The notes beneath the pieces are model-generated. The model was not told where the DNA came from. It saw only the letters and a program-made list of their open reading frames with translations, and searched no databases. Both the position numbers and the translations under genes were made by a program. 62,303 nt of DNA from Planctomycetota bacterium (GTDB lineage Bacteria; Planctomycetota; Planctomycetia; Pirellulales; UBA1268): positions 1-62,303 of the forward strand of contig JABAAH010000013.1 of the NCBI GenBank assembly GCA_014238855.1, in the 5' to 3' direction. Shown piece after piece: positions 53,229 through 62,146 of this stretch. The stretch's first letter is position 1. Each line of letters starts with the position of its first letter.

Positions 53229-54539
53229 ATGTTTTCACTCTGTCTTAATGTCCTGAAGATTTGCTTTCTTATACTTCCCTTCTATGCGAATGCAGAAACA
53301 TGTTTTGCCCAAAAGCGATTTGCACAGATCACATTAACGTCCAGCGATCATGACGGCATCGTGGCAACGAATAGCCCCGTCACCCTGACAGCTTCGATCA
53401 AAAACAAGCTAGATGAAGTTATCACTGGGACAGTCGTGTGGAGTGCCCATTCTCCAGTTTTTAAATCACCTTCACCGGTTCAGCAAGCTATTACTCTAGG
53501 GCGGCAACAAACTAGTTCTCATACATTTTCTTTCTCCATGCCCTCCGCAGGATTTGCAGAAATCGAATGCCAACTCGTCACATCAAAGAACAAAAAGACT
53601 CGTTCAGCACGATATCGTATTGGATCTCATGTGGAGGACATCGTATGCCCACTCACAAGAGAATCAGATTTCTTCAATTTCTGGCAAGATTCCTTAGCTC
53701 AACTTGCTTCAACAGCACCCAATTTCCAACTACGACCTCACGAACAACCATCACAATCAAAGGTTTCCCTCTTTGAAGTCTCCATGCAGAGTTTTGACAA
53801 TGTATGCGTGCGGGGCTGGCTCGAAATACCGAAACAAGATGGGCTCTTTCCTACTGTACTTCGAGTGCCTGGTTATGGACAAAACATGAAGCCTGTTGGT
53901 GACCAAGAAGACCTGATCGTCTTTTCTTTCAATCCACGTGGACATGGCAACAGCCAAGATGACATATCTGGCAAGCCACAAGACTATTGGGTACGAGGCC
54001 TTGATGATCGAGATACATATTTTTATCGCGGAGCCTATCTTGACTGTGTCCGCGCCGTTGACTTCCTCTGCACTCTCGACAAAGCAAACCAACAACAGAT
54101 TGCCATATGGGGAGCCAGCCAAGGAGGAGGCTTCGCGTTCGCAACCGCGGCGCTTGATAACCGAATTGATCTGTGTGTTGCAGACATACCATTTCTTTGC
54201 AACTGGGCGAACTATTTCAAACTCACACACTGGGACGAAATGGATAACTGGCTAAACAAAAAACAACATCGCTCTTGGGCACATACGTTAAAGACAATGA
54301 GCTACTTCGATACAATGAATCTCTGTGAACGAGTCACTTGCCAAACGATCATGAACGTCGGATTACAAGATCAAATCTGCCCACCGACAACAAGCTTCGC
54401 TGCGTTTAACAGAGTTCCCGGAGCAAAGACCTACAAGATCTACCCTGCGCGTGGGCACGGACTTGGCAAAGAGCATCAGCAGAGCACCTGGAAACAAATC
54501 AAGGACTTATTCCGTTCCGCCAAGACAAGTATTCCATGA
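53229..54539 (+). CDS. exported CE7-type acetyl esterase (AXE1/cephalosporin C deacetylase family)
   Basis: A 436-residue protein. Signal peptide: residues 1-22 (ANAETC). Residues 30-135 form an immunoglobulin-like N-terminal domain. The CE7 core follows, with VRGWLEIPKQDGLFPTVLRVPGYG, NPRGHGNSQDD, the nucleophile S297 in WGASQGGGFAFATAALD, acid D381 in GLQDQICPP and histidine H410 in ARGHGLGKEH. CE7 enzymes remove acetyl groups from xylan and oligosaccharides. It fits a role beside the GH10 gene. The RGQ motif of the family reads RGHG here. Confidence 0.88.
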   Translation: MFSLCLNVLKICFLILPFYANAETCFAQKRFAQITLTSSDHDGIVATNSPVTLTASIKNKLDEVITGTVVWSAHSPVFKSPSPVQQAITLGRQQTSSHTFSFSMPSAGFAEIECQLVTSKNKKTRSARYRIGSHVEDIVCPLTRESDFFNFWQDSLAQLASTAPNFQLRPHEQPSQSKVSLFEVSMQSFDNVCVRGWLEIPKQDGLFPTVLRVPGYGQNMKPVGDQEDLIVFSFNPRGHGNSQDDISGKPQDYWVRGLDDRDTYFYRGAYLDCVRAVDFLCTLDKANQQQIAIWGASQGGGFAFATAALDNRIDLCVADIPFLCNWANYFKLTHWDEMDNWLNKKQHRSWAHTLKTMSYFDTMNLCERVTCQTIMNVGLQDQICPPTTSFAAFNRVPGAKTYKIYPARGHGLGKEHQQSTWKQIKDLFRSAKTSIP

Positions 54540-54712
54540 TTAAAAAATCTGGAACCAATATCTTAAAACAAACATCTACGATAAGCTATGTTGTCTAAAA
54601 CTCAATTTTTTTAAAGCAATAAATTTCTTCTAAATTATTCATGAAACAGAAACCTAAAACATCTCGCTACACGACGAAAAATTACACTCGAACATAAGGT
54701 TTACATATTGCC

Positions 54713-55420
54713 ATGTCTCGTTTTTCCTTAATCTTTGCCACACTCAGCATCAGTACCCTACTTTTCCTTCAAAGCCGAGCGGCTGAGCCGCTTCCCTCGA
54801 AGGTTCTTACGCAAGAACAACAAGCAAAGCTTACGCCACAGAGTGTTCTCGCTGAACTCATGGCAGGAAACAGAAGATTCATATCGAATGTCTTGACAGA
54901 ACGAAACCATTCCAAGCAGGTTCGAGAAGCATATGCTGGACAATTCCCTAAAGCTGTAGTCCTGTCGTGCCTCGACAGCCGAATTCCTGTTGAAGATGTT
55001 TTCGATCGTGGTGTTGGAGATATTTTTGTAGCTCGCGTCGCTGGTAACTTCATCAATGAAGATATTCTTGGCAGCATGGAGTTTGCATGTCACGTTGCAG
55101 GCGCAAAACTCATCATTGTGCTGGGCCACACTCACTGCGGTGCCATACAAGCAGCTATTGATAATGTTCAAGTTGGAAATATCACACCTATGCTGGCTAA
55201 AATTCGTCCTGCCCTTGAAGCCGCGCAACCGTTTCGTGGTGAGAAGACCAGCGAAAATCCAGAATATGTTGCACACATCTGTCGTGAAAATATCCGTATG
55301 GCAGTACGACGGATTCGAAAAGAAAGCACAATCCTCAAGGGCCTCAAAGACGACGGATTAATAGATATTATTGGTGCCTATTACGACCTTGGCTCTGGTG
55401 AAGTTTCTCTTATTCAATAG
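54713..55420 (+). CDS. exported beta-class carbonic anhydrase
   Basis: A 235-residue enzyme with a signal peptide (residues 1-23, SRAAEP). Zinc ligands C86, H139 and C142 lie in SCLDSR (D88/R90 dyad) and LGHTHCGA, and GNFINEDILGSMEFA follows. It hydrates CO2 to bicarbonate; most bacterial beta-CAs are cytosolic, while this one appears to be exported. It follows the esterase by about 170 bp on the same strand and faces the GH10 gene. Proton supply or pH balance at the site of ester and sulfate hydrolysis is a speculative link. Confidence 0.92.
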   Translation: MSRFSLIFATLSISTLLFLQSRAAEPLPSKVLTQEQQAKLTPQSVLAELMAGNRRFISNVLTERNHSKQVREAYAGQFPKAVVLSCLDSRIPVEDVFDRGVGDIFVARVAGNFINEDILGSMEFACHVAGAKLIIVLGHTHCGAIQAAIDNVQVGNITPMLAKIRPALEAAQPFRGEKTSENPEYVAHICRENIRMAVRRIRKESTILKGLKDDGLIDIIGAYYDLGSGEVSLIQ

Positions 55421-55480
55421 ATCAGAAAATAAATCGTTTAAGTTTCTGAATAGTAACTGTTTGATGAACTTGTTTGCGGA

Positions 55481-56863
55481 CTATCTTTCTTCTTGTTCAA
55501 TTACAACATGCGCAGAGCTCTCTACAACATGCGCAGTGCTCTCATCTTCACTCACGATAATTTTGATGTGCGTTTGCTGATGACCAGCATTCGCATGCAT
55601 CGTGAGTTTTCGGCCCGAATTGGTCCTCAATGACAGCTTGTATCGACCATGAAACCCGTCAAACACGCATGCTCCCTGATGGTCAGTTTCACCCGCTACA
55701 CGAGTGACTAGTTTGTCACTCAAAAGACTTCTTAGTGCTTTATATTGAGAGGTTGGCTCCCCTCCTTCACTGAAAAGTTGATTCCCAGTGAATTTCTCAT
55801 AATTGGCCCAAAGGTTGAAAACTCGAACTGCCGGATGACTAAAACTGGCTACAGCTACTTGAACAAAATATTCTGCCAGCTTGGCATCAGTCCATTGGCC
55901 CGAACGATAACCACCCTCAATTTCACCCTTGATAATTCCGAATTCAGTAATATGTATTTTAATGTTACTGTCTTTGTACTGATCGAAAGTATCGATTATC
56001 TCTTTTGGGCTCGCCCAGAGCCGACGTGGTTTATGTGCATGCATTGATACAAAATCTATCCCCGGATAGCGAGCAGTGAGTTCCGTAACACCCGGCAAAC
56101 GATTTTCTTTATTAAACGACCAGCAATCACACACACCAAACTCAACGTCCGGAAACTCTTGTCGCAATTTTGAAAAATATGATGTCTGATCAGAGTAAAC
56201 CTTTGCTCTTTGAACATGGGTGTGCCAATCTTCATTAAAGACCTGAAAGAAATTTACTTTGCCTTGATATCGATTAAGGACCATCCTGCTGTTGTTCAAC
56301 TGAACTGCTGCTTTCTCAGCATCGGAACCCACAGAAGCAAGCCATTCCGGGTGGTATCCCGAAAGAAAATGCCATTCGACACCGATCCTATTGATGTCAC
56401 AATAATCAACCATCGCATCAATTTTCGAGAAGTCATACGCACCAAAACGCGGTGCATAGTTCTTCCACTTCGTGAGGTTCTCAGGACATGTAAAGTGGAA
56501 AATATCATTTAACTGCTTCCGTTTTCTCACACTTTTTTCTGTGGCTAAATTGCAATGACCAAAATGAAATTCATGGCTTTGTAATTCTGCAAAAAGCTGA
56601 CATTTCTTGAACGCAACTCCGTGTTCCGAAACAACTCGTATGTGGATGTCATGTTTTCGTTCTCGCTCCATACTAGGAATAATGACATCCTGTATGAAGC
56701 TATCATTGCTATGAAAGAATGCTGAAACTGCTGGGTGGAGAGAGACATCACTTGGTACCTCAGAGAGCCTGTTCTCAGCACGGCCAGAAACACTGAACAG
56801 TAAAAAAAGAAGGGAAAGAAAACAACTTTTTTTTAGAAGTCCACAAAGACACTGGCTCACCAT
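55481..56863 (-). CDS. exported GH10-type endo-xylanase
   Basis: A 460-residue secreted glycoside hydrolase with a (beta/alpha)8 barrel. Signal peptide: about 1-28. The barrel spans about 95-370, with GVEWHFLSGYHPEWL (H165 region), the acid-base glutamate E211 in FQVFNEDWH and the nucleophile E307 in IHITEFGI. NE and TE(F/L) motifs at these spacings are GH10 marks. A beta-rich C-terminal domain (about 395-445) ends with a heptapeptide duplication STAHVVE/SSAHVVI. GH10 acts on beta-1,4-xylan and mixed-link glucans. The N-terminal part (30-95) may be a carbohydrate-binding region. Substrate assignment is by family only. Confidence 0.85.
   Translation of the reverse strand: MVSQCLCGLLKKSCFLSLLFLLFSVSGRAENRLSEVPSDVSLHPAVSAFFHSNDSFIQDVIIPSMERERKHDIHIRVVSEHGVAFKKCQLFAELQSHEFHFGHCNLATEKSVRKRKQLNDIFHFTCPENLTKWKNYAPRFGAYDFSKIDAMVDYCDINRIGVEWHFLSGYHPEWLASVGSDAEKAAVQLNNSRMVLNRYQGKVNFFQVFNEDWHTHVQRAKVYSDQTSYFSKLRQEFPDVEFGVCDCWSFNKENRLPGVTELTARYPGIDFVSMHAHKPRRLWASPKEIIDTFDQYKDSNIKIHITEFGIIKGEIEGGYRSGQWTDAKLAEYFVQVAVASFSHPAVRVFNLWANYEKFTGNQLFSEGGEPTSQYKALRSLLSDKLVTRVAGETDHQGACVFDGFHGRYKLSLRTNSGRKLTMHANAGHQQTHIKIIVSEDESTAHVVESSAHVVIEQEER
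55503..55544. repeat. 21-bp tandem duplication inside the GH10 gene
   Basis: Two adjacent 21-bp units (55503-55523 and 55524-55544) differ at two positions, 19 of 21 identical, and begin ACAACATGCGCAG. They encode the duplicated heptapeptide near the protein C-terminus. Length is a multiple of three, so the frame is preserved. Confidence 0.85.
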
Positions 56864-57283
56864 ATATTCAAACTTTCTTTACTTTTTGTAGTTCGTCTGA
56901 CAGAGACTCAACAATCGATGACCCTGATAATTTAAAACTTATGGCGTTACATTATGATAATAATATCTTACATTCGTAACGAACATATTCTTCCAGCACG
57001 TAACAGACACGCCCTTTAGAACAAATACACACCTGTGTTTTGATTCATTTTTTTTTGCACAAAACCTGCTGATGAGAGACTGATATACAACTTTTGCGGA
57101 CAATCGTCTTCCGCACACGGGAAAAACAAATTCATAAAGCACACTTTTTCTGGAGTGTCCTTAAAGTTTCATACCACAATGTGAAGCGCATGTTAGATCA
57201 GGTGTGGGACCAAGCCACTCCTTACCTTCAGAATAAAATGTCGTGGATCTTGAAAATTGGTGGTGTGCCCACATACTCAGCCT
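56864..57283. other. 420-bp AT-rich spacer
   Basis: It separates the GH10 gene from the last sulfatase; both are on the minus strand. It must contain the GH10 promoter. Short open frames on both strands show no ribosome site or recognisable protein, so none is called. Confidence 0.5.
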
Positions 57284-59020
57284 CTAGTCATCTCGAATAA
57301 CACGCTCATCACCCACCATTCTGTGAAACTGTGTTTCTAAAGCAGCCCGATAATTTCTCTCTTCAGGAATATCTTGGGCCTCGGATGGATCTTGGCTTAA
57401 GTGAAAAAGCTCAACACACCTCGCATCGCTTCTTCCACCTTTCTTTTTCGTGTTGTACTCAAGAATAGCTTTCCAACAATTCAGGGAGCCGTTCGTTGCA
57501 GTAGCGGTGTACGCTGCCCACGTATTAAAAATCCTCTTTTTATTTCGTTCCCAAGGCCTATTCGATTGAATGTAGAGTGAATCTCGTATCAGTGGTCCAT
57601 CGATGCCATCCGATCTTAAAATTTCAGAGAAATCATAACTGTCACGTGCTTGATCAATTGGTACTTCAATACCAGCAAGGCCACAGATTGTTCGATAGAG
57701 ATCATGGAGACCTATTATCTGATTTTGTATTTTTCGAGAACCTGGAATACCTTCTTCCCAACAAAGAATTAGTGGCACCCGATGCCCACCCTCATAAACA
57801 AAACCTTTTTCACCGCGCAAGGGGCTTCCGTCTTCTGAAACACCCTGGGCATTGCGGTGGACGCGACTTGGAACACCGACACTTTTTTCAATGCGATTCC
57901 CACCATACGGACTATTGTCTTTTGCGTCAGCGTACAGAGACTGAGACCATGAAGAAGCGGGGCCAATAGCAGCACCATTGTCGCTTGTAAAAACAATAAG
58001 CGTGTTTTGAAATAACCCAAGTGACTTCAGTTTTTTAACGAACAGACCAACGGAAACATCACCCTCTCGAATCATATCTGTTCGTTTATTGATCGTTGTG
58101 CCGGCAATTGGAATCGCCTCAGTCACGCCAAGATCATTCGTACTCATTGGATCACATGTATTAAAAGAAACGGGGGGCACATAAGGCGAATGGCCTGCCT
58201 GTGAACAATAATAAAGAAAGAATGGCTTATCTTTTTCAACAGTAGCCACATGGCGATCGATGAAACCGAGGGCGTCGTGCATCAATAACGGACCAACGGA
58301 CTCCGTATTCCAGTTGTCCATTGCATATGCTGTTTTTTTACTATTTTTTGCAGCGGTCGCCTTAAAGACCTTACGGGCGTTTGAGTCATTTTGAAAATAC
58401 TGCCAGGACTTCTGTAGATTATTCCACCGCGCAAGACGATCATTCTTGAAAAACGCATAGGGTTCACTCTGTATGCCTGCTGGAAGTGTCAGCGAATAAT
58501 CAAAACCATGATCAAGCGGCCCGTCATAGAAACGCTGGCTTACGTCTGCGTCATCAAATCCAGTGGCCTGAATTCCACTTGGCCTTAGAAACCTCGAACC
58601 AAGGTGGCTTTTCCCAAAGAACGCTGTGGAATAGCCGGCTTGCCTCAGGACGTCAGCAATCGTTTGTTGATTCGACACAATCTGGCTACCTGAAAAATGT
58701 CCCCAGGTGCCACCAGGATTACGACCGCGAAAGACGTGATTACCAGTAAGCAGTGCATATCGCGTTGGTGCACAAACAGACGCAGACGAATGAGCATTCG
58801 TAAATGTCACACCCAATTTCAAAAGATTATCGAGATGTGGCGTCTCAAAACCAGCTCCATCCGGATTCAGCGCACGAACATCGCCGTACCCCATATCATC
58901 CATGAGGAATACAAGAATGTTTGGCAGTCGCTCTGAAGCACGAGCAGAGCCACTTACGCTAAAAGCAGCGCAACAGAAAAGAACTGACAAGACACAACGA
59001 CTTATTTCAGTGACCCTCAC
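57284..59020 (-). CDS. exported type I sulfatase (CAPTR active site, GKSHLG variant)
   Basis: A 578-residue sulfatase starting at GTG 59020, with GGGG 6-7 nt upstream. Signal peptide: about 1-28 (AFSVSGSARASE). DDMGYGDVRALNPDGAGF (DD at 41-42) and C83-A-P-T-R-Y are intact. The block that normally reads GKWHLG is FFGKSHLGSRFL: the metal-contacting Lys and the His are retained but Trp is replaced by Ser. TSDNGAAIGPASSW follows. It is the longest of the six sulfatases here, with a long insertion near residue 220. Likely still active, but a substrate shift is possible. Confidence 0.9.
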   Translation of the reverse strand: MRVTEISRCVLSVLFCCAAFSVSGSARASERLPNILVFLMDDMGYGDVRALNPDGAGFETPHLDNLLKLGVTFTNAHSSASVCAPTRYALLTGNHVFRGRNPGGTWGHFSGSQIVSNQQTIADVLRQAGYSTAFFGKSHLGSRFLRPSGIQATGFDDADVSQRFYDGPLDHGFDYSLTLPAGIQSEPYAFFKNDRLARWNNLQKSWQYFQNDSNARKVFKATAAKNSKKTAYAMDNWNTESVGPLLMHDALGFIDRHVATVEKDKPFFLYYCSQAGHSPYVPPVSFNTCDPMSTNDLGVTEAIPIAGTTINKRTDMIREGDVSVGLFVKKLKSLGLFQNTLIVFTSDNGAAIGPASSWSQSLYADAKDNSPYGGNRIEKSVGVPSRVHRNAQGVSEDGSPLRGEKGFVYEGGHRVPLILCWEEGIPGSRKIQNQIIGLHDLYRTICGLAGIEVPIDQARDSYDFSEILRSDGIDGPLIRDSLYIQSNRPWERNKKRIFNTWAAYTATATNGSLNCWKAILEYNTKKKGGRSDARCVELFHLSQDPSEAQDIPEERNYRAALETQFHRMVGDERVIRDD

Positions 59021-59607
59021 CTATAACCCCACTACTTTCTTGCGAGATAGACACATCACAATTATGCCAAGCAACACCTACTCACCTAGAACTCTATAAC
59101 CCTAAATATAGCACTGGTATTCTCTGTCTACTGAACTGATTCGTAGCTCGTGCTTACCGGAAAAAAGACATACCACTTTCCAATTTCATTCACCATGCCC
59201 TGTAAAATACCCTCATTGATTTCCAAGGCCTAATCAGAAAAACATTTATCGTTACAAAAAAGAACAAGTCTTGTCCGCTCCCACACGGAACCATTGAAAT
59301 GAATACTGTAGTCAGCAGTGCCTCTCAATCATGGAAGCTGCGCAAAACAGTACTCTAAGATCATCAAACCAGAATCCTGACACGTAGTACATCATTTAGT
59401 GGATTTAGTACCATGACAAAACGGCGGGTTTTTCATGACACAGCCCATGAACTACTCGTATTCCGGCCGAGTACGTCTTCGTTGAGTCGACTTCCGACTA
59501 CCCTTCTTGCAAAAATTGAAATAGAATATTTTCAAGGCAGCCGTGTTTGAGTAATTCATTTCAAAGCCACAGTTTTTATGATCCCCTTTGGGTGGGAAAG
59601 GTATCGC
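59021..59607. other. 587-bp gene-free spacer
   Basis: Divergent region between the sulfatase (minus) and the PQQ-propeller gene (plus). No RNA gene, repeat array or strong promoter pair was recognised; a 45-codon frame at 59414-59551 has no ribosome site or homology that can be seen. Several 6-bp inverted matches are present but not convincing. Confidence 0.5.
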
Positions 59608-60855
59608 ATGAAACGTTTTGTGAGATTTTCTAGCTTCAGCCTTCTGGGAATTTTTATCTTAAATACTGTTGCATTCGCTGGGGAACTTCTGCCAACCGAC
59701 TGGCCGCAGTGGCGAGGCCCAACACGTGACAGCCGGGTTGTTGGCACACAGTGGCCGAACTCCCTTGATGAAAATCATCTCGAACTGTCTTGGGAAGTTG
59801 AACAGGGGCCAAGCTATTCCGGTCCTATTGTTGTTGGGAACCGTGTATTTACAACTGAAACCGATGAGAAGAAAACAGAGGTTGTCTATGCATACGACAA
59901 GACAACTGGTGACAAACTCTGGAGGACTGAATGGGAAGGAGCCATGACAGTACCATTTTTCGCCGCGTCGAATGGGAGTTGGATTCGAGCAACACCAGCA
60001 TGTGACGGAGAGACTCTTTACGTCGCCGGAATGTGTGATGTGCTTTATGCACTGGACTGCGCAACTGGGGACACAAAATGGGATGTTGATTTTAAGAAAC
60101 GCTTTGATTCGCCAATGCCATCCTTTGGTTTTGCATCTTCACCACTGGTGCACGGTGATGCAATCTTTGTGCAGGCTGGAGGTGGTTTTATTAAGCTGAA
60201 CAAAACAACCGGGGAAACTATCTGGAGAGTTGCGAACGATGGTGGCGGTATGTTTGGAAGTGCGTTTAGCTCTCCTATCATTACAACGCTTCAAGACAAA
60301 AAAATTCTTCTTGTACAAACAAGAAAATCACTCAAAGGAGTTGATCCTCTAACGGGTGATGAAATATGGTCGCAAGATATCGAAGCCTTTCGTGGCATGA
60401 ATATATTGACGCCTACAGTTCATAACGAAATGATTTTCACAAGCGCTCATTCTGGTCACTCCCAGCTCTGGAAACATACCGATCAGAGTACTTCACTTGA
60501 GGAGATTTGGTCCGGGAAATCCCAGGCCTATATGTCGTCACCAGTTATCGTCGCCAACCACATTTACCTCCACCTACGAAACCAACGAATCGTCTGCATT
60601 CATCTAGAAACAGGTGAAGAAGCTTGGAGAACAACACCGTACGGCAAGTATCAAAGCATGGCCGTTCTAGATGACAAGGTTCTCGTGCTTGATGAAAGCG
60701 GTGAATTACTTCTGATCAGTGCAGACCCAAATGGATTCGACCTGATAGATAGACGACGTGTCGCTGAAAATAATACGTGGGGACATATCGCTGTAAGTAA
60801 GAACCAGATATTTATTCGCCGACTTGATGGCCTTGCCGCCTATACATGGAAATAA
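59608..60855 (+). CDS. exported PQQ-like beta-propeller repeat protein
   Basis: A 415-residue protein from ATG 59608, with AAAGG 6 nt upstream. Signal peptide: residues 1-25 (ILNTVAFAGE). The eight-bladed WD-like PQQ fold is visible in repeats of the type VYAYDKTTGDKLWRTEW, LYALDCATGDTKWDVDF, FIKLNKTTGETIWRV, GVDPLTGDEIWSQDI and CIHLETGEEAWRT. The opening DWPQWRGPTRDSRV is the form of many planctomycete PQQ-binding-like proteins. There are no PQQ-enzyme catalytic residues, so a scaffold or sensor role (as in BamB) is more likely than dehydrogenase. It converges with the AraC gene. Confidence 0.87.
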   Translation: MKRFVRFSSFSLLGIFILNTVAFAGELLPTDWPQWRGPTRDSRVVGTQWPNSLDENHLELSWEVEQGPSYSGPIVVGNRVFTTETDEKKTEVVYAYDKTTGDKLWRTEWEGAMTVPFFAASNGSWIRATPACDGETLYVAGMCDVLYALDCATGDTKWDVDFKKRFDSPMPSFGFASSPLVHGDAIFVQAGGGFIKLNKTTGETIWRVANDGGGMFGSAFSSPIITTLQDKKILLVQTRKSLKGVDPLTGDEIWSQDIEAFRGMNILTPTVHNEMIFTSAHSGHSQLWKHTDQSTSLEEIWSGKSQAYMSSPVIVANHIYLHLRNQRIVCIHLETGEEAWRTTPYGKYQSMAVLDDKVLVLDESGELLLISADPNGFDLIDRRRVAENNTWGHIAVSKNQIFIRRLDGLAAYTWK

Positions 60856-60913
60856 ATATTTCATGTAGCCTTAAAAAAAGTGGCCTTCTGGATAATTTCC
60901 AGAAACATTCTGC

Positions 60914-61879
60914 TCAACGCGACAATGCTTTTGTCAGTTTTAATGTCTCTGACGGAGTCTCTCCAAAACGAACCTCGTATTCTTTCGAGAATCGTCCAGC
61001 ATGCCCATAGCCAACGGCCTTACACGCCCCACTCACAGAGTGCACGTGGCTTTTTTTGGCTTTGAGTAGTTCTCTGGCTCTATCAAGCCGCATTATTTTG
61101 AGCATCTGCTTTGGACCCATAAAGTAGTGGTCAACAAAACCCTTCTGGAGGGTTCGAATGCCTACTCCGACTGAGTCTGCAATATCACCCACAGTGATTT
61201 CTGTATCTAGATTGTCACTCATAAAGGTACGAATGGTCATGAGTGGCATATGACCGATTCGGCCAGCTTCGAAACTTCCTGCTCCCCACTCTCGAATCCC
61301 ATCGGCAATGCATCCGGCCACAGCTGCCTCCATATGCTTGAAAAAACTAGGCAGCTGCTTGGTACCGACTGTTCCCGATGCCCAATCATCTAATGATTCA
61401 GCAAAACCAACAAGCGTCTGTTTCAGAACATTCCTGTAAGAACCTTCCAGCGTATAGCCACAACGCCCACGAAAACCGTCAGGGAGAGACTTGTTCACAA
61501 GAGCCATGTCGAGGCCATAGAAAATTGCCTGCATAGGAACTGAACGCCACTTGTAATGCTCCCATGGAACCTGAACCACTGCTTTCGTTGCATCTGCAAT
61601 GAACCCCTGACCATTTACCTCAACTTCAAGGTGCCCATTCAGCGGGAGAACTAAAAAATATCTCTCTTGAGGAGCACTGGACTCTGCGTGCACTCCTGCT
61701 GTGCATGCAAGATAATCCAACGATGACCGTTGCAGCTCACAACGGTTATGCACCATGTGATATTTTTTCTTACCGTGAACTTTACTTTTGAACGGTCCCC
61801 AAACAGATGCATGTTTTTTTCGTGCATCATAAATATCTTTTGTATCAACAAAAGGGTAATTCGAGAGAAGAGGTTTCAT
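60914..61879 (-). CDS. AraC/XylS family transcriptional regulator
   Basis: A 321-residue regulator. The C-terminal AraC DNA-binding domain (about 215-315) shows both helix-turn-helix units: ITVGDIADSVGVGIRTLQKGF, then LLKAKKSHVHSVSGACKAVGYGHAGRFSKEYEVRFGETPSE. The N-terminal 200 residues form a cupin-like sensor (ERYFLVLPLNGHLEVEVNGQ). It sits at the edge of the sulfatase island and may control it, sensing a released oligosaccharide; that is inference from position. No operator site was identified. Confidence 0.9.
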   Translation of the reverse strand: MKPLLSNYPFVDTKDIYDARKKHASVWGPFKSKVHGKKKYHMVHNRCELQRSSLDYLACTAGVHAESSAPQERYFLVLPLNGHLEVEVNGQGFIADATKAVVQVPWEHYKWRSVPMQAIFYGLDMALVNKSLPDGFRGRCGYTLEGSYRNVLKQTLVGFAESLDDWASGTVGTKQLPSFFKHMEAAVAGCIADGIREWGAGSFEAGRIGHMPLMTIRTFMSDNLDTEITVGDIADSVGVGIRTLQKGFVDHYFMGPKQMLKIMRLDRARELLKAKKSHVHSVSGACKAVGYGHAGRFSKEYEVRFGETPSETLKLTKALSR

Positions 61880-62100
61880 GCCGGTCGCTGCCTGGAGAAA
61901 TGTACTGTTACGATCGGAATTTTACTATAAACGCTTTTTGGACAAATACATTCTGGATCATTTTTTTCACCCGGAAAATAGCAGTTTTGGAATTTCGCAT
62001 TTCGGATAGAAACCGACGCGACTGAACTTGTTCAATAGGCAAACGTATTAGTTGTCATAACCTCTGAGCAACTTGTTGTTGATCATAGGTGCCCCTGGTT
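61880..62100. other. spacer upstream of the AraC gene
   Basis: It must hold the AraC promoter on the minus strand. On the plus strand it leads into the terminator at 62101. No protein is credible here, but a short untranslated RNA ending at that terminator is possible. The bases beyond the terminator, to 62303, show no recognised gene. Confidence 0.4.
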
Positions 62101-62146
62101 CGGCTTGACGGTGGTCAAAAACACCGTCAAGCCGTTTCATTTTTTC
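62101..62146 (+). terminator. Rho-independent terminator, 13-bp perfect stem
   Basis: CGGCTTGACGGTG (62101-62113) pairs exactly with CACCGTCAAGCCG (62122-62134) around an 8-nt loop, followed by TTTCATTTTTTC. It is the strongest terminator in the window and is oriented plus. No plus-strand gene ends just before it; the nearest, the PQQ-propeller gene, ends 1.2 kb upstream. Confidence 0.8.

Noticed and set aside
59414-59551. 45-codon plus-strand frame before the PQQ-propeller gene
   Set aside because: No ribosome site, no signal peptide and no recognisable sequence; nothing separates it from chance.
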